Source: Papilionanthe hookeriana x Papilionanthe teres (taxonomy: Eukaryota > Streptophyta > Magnoliopsida > Asparagales > Orchidaceae). From it: 64,000 nt of DNA. The number at the start of each line of letters is the position of its first letter. Within the stretch, counting starts at the first letter, position 1. The DNA is taken from assembly GCA_022702705.1 (NCBI GenBank), contig CM040431.1, positions 30,271,520-30,335,519 on the forward strand, in the 5' to 3' direction. The position numbers were made by a program, and so were the translations under genes. The notes under the pieces were generated by a model. It was not told the origin of the DNA. It ran no database searches and worked only from the letters and a program-made list of their open reading frames with translations. This document shows positions 57,336 through 64,000 of the stretch, in pieces.

Positions 57336-58960
57336 ATGCGAAAATTTGGAAACGAAAGTTTAATACCTTACGATTCAGAATTAGAGCGTACAATTAAAAG
57401 AATTAGAAAACAAAAAAGAGATTATAAATTTAACACAAATGGCAAATATTCCTGAAAATGAAAATATCAATCAACCAAGACCATTACGAGATTATGCCAA
57501 CCCTACATTAGATGAAATTCATTTAACTATTCAAAACCCCGATGTAGCTGCTTAATTCATTTGAACTTAAACACCGCAATTATCCAAATGGTACAAAATA
57601 ATCAATTTAGTGGTTCACCTACCGAAGATCCTAATTTACATCTTGCTAGTTTTTAGAACTATGTGCTACTTTCAAATATGAAGGAGTATCTAACAATGCT
57701 TTATTAGACTTAGACTTTTTCCTTTTCTTTAAGGGATAAGGCTAAAATGTGGTTAAATTCATTAAGCACTCGGATCTATTAAAACTTGGGGAGAATTATC
57801 ACAAAAATTTCTATCTAAATATTTTCCACCATCTAAAACTCGCTAAGCTTAGAAATGATATAACTTCTTTTAGTCAGTTTGATGGAGAGTCAATATATGA
57901 ATCTTGGGAGAGATTTAAAGAACTTCTTAGGAAATGCCCACATCATGCGTTACCAGATTGGTTAATTATTCAAACCTTCTATAATGGATTAGTAGGATCT
58001 TTAAGATCAATCATCGATGCTGCTGCTGGAGGATCATTAATGTCAAAATCATTTGATGACGCCTATGCACTAATCGAAGAAATGACAACAAATAATTTTC
58101 AATGGCCTGCTGATAGAATGAATCCGAAAAAAATAGCTAGTATTTATGACAATGATGCAATATCTATATTAGCCTCACAAATTGTTGTTATATCTAAAAA
58201 ATTAGATCATTTTGGAATGAATTACTCTCCAAATATATCAGAAGAAAATTCATTTGGACAACTTATAGAATCTCAATCTCAATATGAAACTATTAATGCA
58301 ATTAACAACAGACCCAATAATCCTTATGCAAATTATTATAATCGTGGATGGAAAAATCATCCTAATTTTAATTGGAATAATAACACAACTAATCAACCAT
58401 GGGTGAATAATATGACACAACCATTAGGAAATCCATCTAATCAAGGAAATCCTAATTATAAATCTAATTATCCACCTGGATTTAATAACCCACAATTTAA
58501 AGATTAGAAATTATCTATAGAAGAATTAATATTAAATATGGGTCAACATTTACAAAATCAAGGAAATCAAGTACAAATACAAGGAAACCAATTACAAAAT
58601 CAAGGAACAACTATCAAAAATATTGAAACTCAACTTGGACATATCGCTACTCGCACTTAATAATAGAATACTGGAACATTTCCTAGTAATGTGGAAATAA
58701 ATCCCAAAGACAAGGGAAATGAACAAATTAAAGCGATACAATTACGAAGTGGAAAAGAATTAGAACCTCAAATTCAGAAAGAACTTGAAAGTCAAAAAGA
58801 GGAAGTGGAAATTGAAAAGGAAAAGAATCAACAAGATCCAATCTTAGAAAATCCTTCAATACCTATAAAAATTTCTGTTGAAAAACCTCCACCACCATTT
58901 CCTCAACGACTAATTCAACATAAAAAAGATAAACAATTTGCTAAATTCCTTGAAATTTAA
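57336..58960 (+). pseudogene. gag: gag of element D (broken)
   Basis: ATG 57336 begins MRKFGNESLIPYDSELE. Frame changes occur between 57440 and 57850. The main part is open at 57749-58507: FKELLRKCPHHALPDWL, DAAAGGSLMSKSFDDAYAL, then an Asn-rich tail. After a stop at 58507 the linker runs 58691-58960 with KPPPPFPQRLIQHKKDKQFA; reading through its TAA it reaches LEQMPNYVKFMKDIL at about 58998-59042, where the deletion junction follows. Confidence 0.85.
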
Positions 58961-59042
58961 AAGAAATTAACAATACATATTTCTTTCGTAGAAGCTTTAG
59001 AACAGATGCCAAACTATGTAAAATTCATGAAAGATATTCTAA

Positions 59043-59340
59043 ATATACTATGCTAGTAAAACTCTAAATGATGCTGAAATAAATTATACAGTCACTGAAA
59101 GAGAATTAATAGCAGTTGTATATGCTTTTAATAAATTTCGGCATTATCTAATAGGAACTAAATGTATTGTATATACTGATCATTCTGCCATTAAATATTT
59201 AATGCAAAAGAAAGATTCTAAACCAAGATTAATCAGATGGATATTATTAATGCAAGAATTTGATTTTGAAATCATTAACAAATAGGGAACTGATAATCAA
59301 ATTGTTGATCATTTATCAAGATTAGAAAATCATGAATTAT
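59043..59340 (+). pseudogene. RNaseH: RNase H of element D, N-terminus deleted
   Basis: Starts abruptly at YYASKTLNDAEINYTVTE, right after the gag linker. Glu in ERELIAVVYAF (about 59100), Asp in YTDHSAIKY (about 59175) and the last Asp in IVDHLSRL (about 59305) are present; the first catalytic Asp is lost with the deletion. One stop at about 59284. Confidence 0.8.
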
Positions 59341-60700
59341 CTAATATTGATAATGAAATTTTAGACGGTTTTCCTGACGAACAACTTTATAATATTAATG
59401 AGTTGAAAATACCTTGGTATGCTGATATAGTAAATTATATTGTAAGTGACATTATACCACCTATGTTAACTTTGCAACAACAGAAAAAATTCATTCAATA
59501 TACTAAAACATACTTTGGGATGAACCATACTTATATAAGCAATGTAAGGATCTAATCATTAGAAGATGTGTGCCTTATGAATAAACTGAACCAATTATTC
59601 AAAAATGTCATGATTCTGATTTTGGAGGACATTTTGGGACAGATAATACTGCATATAAAATTCTACAATCTGGATTCTACTGGCCTACTCTATTTAGAGA
59701 TGTATATAGATATATAAAAACCTGCGATAAATGCCAAAGAGTAGGAAACATATCAAGAAAAATGAAATGTCTCGAATTTTATATTAGAAGTTGAAATTTT
59801 TGATGTTTGGGGATTAGACTTCATGGGACCTTTTATTCCTTCATTTGGAAACTCATATATATTAGTAGTTGTTGATTATGTTTCCAAATGGATTGAAGCA
59901 CAAGCTTTACCTAGGTGTGATGCTAAAAGTGTTTCGAAATTTTTAATGAAAAATATTTTTACTAGATTTGGAATGCCGAGAGTGATTATCACTGACGGAG
60001 GAACTCATTTTAGAAACAAATATATTCACAAACTAGTAGAAAAATATAATATTATGCATAAGATATCAATCGCTTATCATCCACAAACTAGTGGATTAAG
60101 TGAAGTTTCTAATCGAGAGATTAAGCGTATATTAGAAAAATCTGTAAACCCTAATAGATTAGGCTGGTCTATAAGACTAGATACTGCATTATGGGCATAT
60201 AGGACTGCTTATAAAACTCCGATTGGAATGACTCCTTACAGGCTTATATATGGAAAAACTTGTCACTTACCAGTTGAATTAGAACATAAAGCATATTGGG
60301 TGATTAAAGAATTTAATTATAATATGAAAGAAGCTGGTGAGAAAAGATTGTTGCAATTAAATAAATTGGAAGAATTAAGAAACGAATCGTATAATAATGA
60401 TAGGATTTATTAAAAAAGAATGAAATTATGGCATGATCGGAAGATTAATCAGAGAAATTTTGAACTGGGACAAGAAGTTTTGCTTTATAATACTAGATTG
60501 AAATTATTTCCGGGAAATTGAAATCTCGATGGTTAGGACCTTTCACCATAACTCAAATATTTTCATATGGAACTATAGAAATTGAAGATCCAAAAACAGG
60601 ACATAGATTTAAAGTAAACGGACATAGATTAAAACCATATTTCGAAGGTAGAAAATCAAATTTTAAAGAGGTTTTAATACTTAGTCAACCTGAACACTAA
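59341..60700 (+). pseudogene. INT: Integrase of element D (broken, catalytic acids kept)
   Basis: The zinc-finger region at 59600-59750 reads CHDSDFGGH and CDKCQR across stops and a frame change near 59770. The core at 59810-60413 keeps all three acids: GLDFMGPF, IITDGGTHF and the Glu codon 60102-60104 in SEVSNREIKR. A stop at 60411-60413 and a frame change near 60515 split off the C-terminal domain (60518-60700), LKSRWLGPFTITQ-like and ending in LSQPEH. Confidence 0.85.
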
Positions 60701-60738
60701 CTAAATTAGGTCAGGCTGACTACGTTAAACCAAGTGCT

Positions 60739-60758
60739 TTATGGGAGGCAACTCATAA
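60739..60758 (+). promoter_or_regulatory. Post-pol hairpin, element D
   Basis: TTATGGG-AGGCAA-CTCATAA after GTTAAACCAAGTGCT. The one stem change from B (C to T) still pairs as G-T. Confidence 0.7.
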
Positions 60759-60919
60759 TAGTCATTTATTTTAATTATCTGCAAATTAGAGAGTCTATAT
60801 TATTAAAACAAATCTTACTACTAAATTTTTTTTTATAAGAATCATCACAAAGTTGAACTTATATGATGAGATCAGAAAATATTCGGACCAGAGAGAAATT
60901 GGGCTATTTTTACGAATCT

Positions 60920-61023
60920 CGCCGACAGCGAGCCCGAGCCCGCTGACAGCGAGATCGTGTGCCATGACCTGAGTCAGTTTTATAACTAAGTCGCCGACGG
61001 CGAGGACTTTCCTGCCGATGGCT
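60920..61023. promoter_or_regulatory. Paired dyad cluster before X1 (element D)
   Basis: Sites start at 60920 (CGCCGACAGCG), 60940 (CGCTGACAGCG), 60992 (perfect) and 61013 (TGCCGATGGCT): spacing 20 and 21 bp, pairs 72 bp apart. X1 starts about 150 bp later, as in B. Confidence 0.7.
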
Positions 61024-61169
61024 AGGCAGTTAAAAATATGGTTTCTTAAAGATTTTTCGTGTGGTTTTTGACGGATCTAAGTCATTCCTTCGTAAGAAAT
61101 TATTCCAAATCCGATTTTACACCATTTTCTTCCTTAGGGAAGACTAGAGACCAATCCTTTCCATCCAAA

Positions 61170-62321
61170 ATGGCCACCAAATTCTTAGAAACCACAAAAA
61201 CTGAAGTTTTCAACCAAAGAAAATTCGTCAGTTCGGAGGCGCAGCGTATCTTCAACAAAGGCTTGATGAAGAAAAGACTTATTAAAGAAAGATGATTTGT
61301 CAACAGAGGAGTAGAGAATTCTACTAGAAAAATCGAAGAAATGATCGCACAGCGGCATTAGGAGGTATTTTGTTATACGACATCCGCTGTAGTTATTCCA
61401 GTAGTTAAAGTGTTTTACTCTAATTTACATGCGATTAACAATGGAAATGTGTACATCAGAGGAAGATGGGTAACATTTACTCCTTCAAGGGTAAATGAAT
61501 TATTTTCTATAGAGAATACCTCTGTTTGTCATTATTCCAACTTTGTGCCTTCAAGATACAATATGAACGAGATCTACAGATACCTGACCGACGAACCAGA
61601 TGATTGGGAGTTACGAGAAGACGGGTATGTCAGTTTTTCAGCATCACTTCTAAACCCTGTCTAGAAGCATTGACATTTATTTATATCATAAAAATTATTA
61701 CCTTCCATGAGAGTAAATAAAGTTTCAAAGGAATGCGCCATATTTAACTATTGTATTCAAATTGGATTACCTATCGATGTTGGATCAATAATAGTAAAGT
61801 CTGCGTTGAGATTAATTGTGCTTGGGTCAGTGCATGGACTTGGACACCCATCTACTATATTTGCTTTAAGCAGTCAGTACCAAGTTTCTTATGAGGCTTG
61901 GGAAAAAGTACTTTTACCATGGAAACCACTGGATCCTGCTGATATGTTTCCCACTTTGGATAACAATGATGAAATTATTTCTGACAGAGCATCACAGAAC
62001 AATCCTTTAGCAAGGCCCTTTACTGATAAAACTAACTTCATTCTGAAGAAGATTAAAGGATTGGAAAAAGAGTTTCAAAATGTGATGAATTCCATAGACA
62101 ATATCTCTGATATGTTTGATCATATTGATTGGAGAATGAAGGAGCACTTTGATCATACTGGACATCTGGAGGCCAGTTTTATTCATCTACTAAGACAGAA
62201 AGGATGGATTAATGAAGAATCTACTGGAGAATTCCCTTTCAGGCCTTTCTACAATTTGTTTGTGCACCTGCGTCGCATCGGAAATATCAGAGAAGATGTT
62301 AGTACAAACACTGAAGAGTAG
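61170..62321 (+). pseudogene. X1 of element D: transposon-protein-like 3' ORF (broken)
   Basis: ATG 61170, homologous to 23100 in B. Blocks: VFNQRKFVSSEAQRIFNKG, then after stops VRGRWVTF-like RGRWVTFTPSRVNELFSI (61460-61510). The second half is open at 61707-62321 with NYCIQIGLPIDVGSIIVKS, the coiled-coil-like KIKGLEKEFQNVMNSIDNI and a C-terminus ending NIREDVSTNTEE. This half is the best-preserved copy. Stops near 61294, 61359 and 61664. Function unknown; by position it is the envelope-like slot of Athila elements. Confidence 0.7.
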
Positions 62322-62724
62322 GAAAGATTTCTATGTTTATGACATATATTTATGTATATATGTGTTTATTTGGATTTAGATTTTATTATGAGTCGAAGTT
62401 TGATTTGATCATCTCAGATTTGATGAGATTTTATGTAAATTGTTATGTCTCAGCATTTAGAGTGTTGTGGTGTGGATTGCGATGCAGAGTATTATGGATT
62501 TGAACATTTAGGTTAAGTATGTGTTAAAGTTGTTAGTGTGAAAATTGTAAGTTTCATGGATTTCTTATATAAAGTTATACTGTTTGTGTTGTGTGACTTT
62601 TTGTGAGTATAAGTATCTAATCTTCGTATTATTATTAAATTAAGTGATCGGAAGATTGATTAAAGGCAAATCGAAGTTAAAAATGATTGACGAATTTCAA
62701 AAAAATTTAAAATTTTTGAAACCT
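62322..62724. other. AT-rich spacer between X1 and X2 (element D)
   Basis: Non-coding; matches 24271-24635 in B. Confidence 0.5.
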
Positions 62725-62826
62725 CGCCGACAGAAAGAAAACCCGCTGACAGCGAGACCGAGCTCTCCGACGACAGATTTTTCCCGAAACTTTTGCCTTA
62801 TGAAATTAATTAGCTCGCCGACAGCG
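62725..62826. promoter_or_regulatory. Decayed dyad cluster before X2 (element D)
   Basis: Sites near 62725, 62744 (CGCTGACAGCG), 62765 (CTCCGACGACA) and 62816 (CGCCGACAGCG). 62744 and 62765 are 21 bp apart and 62816 lies 72 bp after 62744; the first site is 19 bp upstream. Confidence 0.55.
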
Positions 62827-62976
62827 AGATCGCGAAAAGACCTATATTTGACCAGTCAATCGACACTATTCATCATCCCTTTCCTCAAATTTTCAAAAAA
62901 ATCGATCTAGGGCTTGAGAGATCTCAGATTTGAAGTGATTTCAAGACTTTTTTACACCGGATTTCAACTTCCCTTG

Positions 62977-63177
62977 GTAAGAGCTTCACTCCTATGCAAA
63001 AATTTTTGATTTTCACCATGGATTTCTTCTACATTGGGGAATTTTGAAAAAATCCGAAATGTGGAGAAAATATTTGGAAGAATTTCATGAAAATTGATTT
63101 AAATGGATTTTAGATGTTGTAGGAAGCCTTCTTAGTAATATTTTAGAGTTTAGTTAAGATTTTTGCAAATTTCACAG
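62977..63177 (+). other. Candidate 201-bp leader intron of X2 (element D)
   Basis: Donor CCCTTG|GTAAGAG, acceptor TTTCACAG|ATCGAGAA; the X2 ATG follows by eight bases. Matches 24892-25091 of B. Confidence 0.5.
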
Positions 63178-63185
63178 ATCGAGAA

Positions 63186-64000
63186 ATGGCTCCACGATAA
63201 AAACGACGATTGGATTACGATGAAACTCGTTTCGTGAATGCAAGGGCACAATCGAGATATTTCCACAACATTCAAGCAAGAAAGTGCATACAAGATCGAG
63301 TTTTCAAGAATCCAGGAGGAGAAGTGGAGCAAGTTATAAAAGAGTGAGGATGGGAAAACTTCGTTTATGTTTCATATAGAGCAGCTGTGGAAGTAGTAAA
63401 AGAATTCTATGCAAATTTGACGGCAATCGAGGATGCACCGGTAAAGGTACGGGGATTTATGGTTGAATTCAGCGCTGCAAGAATAAACTTGTTCTATGAA
63501 GTTCGTGATCTGCATACTAGCGAGTATGATACTTTCGGTACTGCGGAAGGACCTCTAGAAGAAGTTATAGACTTTCTCACTGACGGGAAAGTAGTTTGGA
63601 ATATTAAGCAGCGAGATAGGGTAAATTTCTCTCTTTCTATGTTAAATGCAATCTCTAAAGCCTGGCATTATTTTATTTGCTCTACATTATTACCCACTTA
63701 TCATCATAGTGAGGTAACAAGAGATAGAGCAATTCTAAACTTCTGCATTCAGAACAATATGAGCATCAACATAGGTAACATTATTTATAAAAACATATTA
63801 GCCACTGCTAGAAATGAAAGTGGAGGAGGACTAGGACATCCTGGTCTTATCTATGCACTTTGTCAATTATCTGGGGTAGAGGCAAGAGATAATGAAGAAT
63901 GGATTGAACCTATGAAACCCCTTACTCGAGCTAATATAAAGAAATATGAATCCCACGAAGGATGGAGATCTGGAACAAGGGATTATGTACCTTCTTCAAG
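63186..64000 (+). pseudogene. X2 of element D (broken, cut by the window end)
   Basis: ATG 63186 with a stop at codon 5, followed by KRRLDYDETRFV. Blocks: VVKEFYANLTAIED, VRGFMVEFSAARIN and LHTSEYDTF (63392-63535). After a frame change near 63635: AWHYFICSTLLPTYHHS, RDRAILNFCIQNNMSINIGN and GGGLGHPGLIYALC (63660-63870). This section is shifted in B, so D gives the better reading. It runs off the window with its C-terminus unseen. Confidence 0.7.

Larger units (their letters stand above)
55696..64000 (+). mobile_element. Athila-type derivative D (protease and RT deleted), runs off the window
   Basis: Order: LTR, primer binding site, gag, deletion junction near 59045, RNase H, integrase, hairpin, X1, X2. 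It begins exactly at TGTTGATC inside sequence matching the 3' region of C and B, so it looks inserted there; the predicted duplicated target is TTGTG (55691-55695). The 3' LTR is not in the window. Confidence 0.75.

Overview
This window is plant nuclear DNA made almost entirely of nested, decayed LTR retrotransposons of the Ty3/gypsy superfamily. No host single-copy gene, tRNA or rRNA was recognised. The AT-rich background, the Athila-type and Tat/Ogre-type polyproteins, a tRNA-Asp-type primer binding site and very long LTRs point to a seed plant with a large, repeat-rich genome. Species cannot be given. All calls come from reading the sequence; no database search was possible.

Layout. (1) 1-19228: the 3' part of an Ogre/Tat-type element with an upstream ORF, gag, protease, RT, RNase H, a second archaeal-type RNase H, integrase, an extra 3' ORF, 44-bp and 83-bp tandem arrays, a polypurine tract and a 7.4-kb 3' LTR. 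It sits inside the protease gene of (2) 19229 to about 29081: an Athila-type element (B) with protease, RT, RNase H and integrase, two related 3' ORFs (X1, X2), a foldback and its 3' LTR. (3) 29082-39722: a decayed minus-strand gag-like reading frame, then AT-rich DNA with tandem repeats, microsatellites and a perfect 142-bp palindrome. (4) 39723-46346: a 6.6-kb sequence related to the LTR of element 1, flanked by the 5-bp duplication GTAAT, read as a giant solo LTR. (5) 46352-48934: remains of a Tat-type gag. (6) 48935-55695: Athila-type derivative C, with LTR, primer binding site, gag, protease and an unrecognised acidic ORF where RT, RNase H and integrase should be. (7) 55696-64000: Athila-type derivative D, apparently inserted in the 3' region of C. 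It has LTR, primer binding site, gag, a deletion that removes protease and RT, then RNase H, integrase, X1 and X2, and runs off the window.

Most unusual signal. The three Athila-type LTRs, and two places inside elements B and D just upstream of X1 and X2, carry clusters of an 11-bp near-palindrome, CGCCGACGGCG. Sites come in pairs whose starts lie 21 bp apart (19-22 in the decayed ones), and most successive pairs start 64-73 bp apart. In the LTRs the clusters lie just upstream of the TATA region. Site spacing is kept better than the sequence between sites, which suggests a regulatory array. The motif contains GCCGAC and often GCCGCC, the cores bound by plant DREB/CBF and ERF factors.

How the parts relate. 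B, C and D are three versions of one family that have lost different modules. Each keeps a short hairpin motif after the pol region. X1 and X2 are diverged copies of one another, each preceded by a paired-site cluster; X2 also has a candidate 200-bp leader intron at the same place in B and D. All coding regions have stops or frameshifts, so none is likely to be active now.
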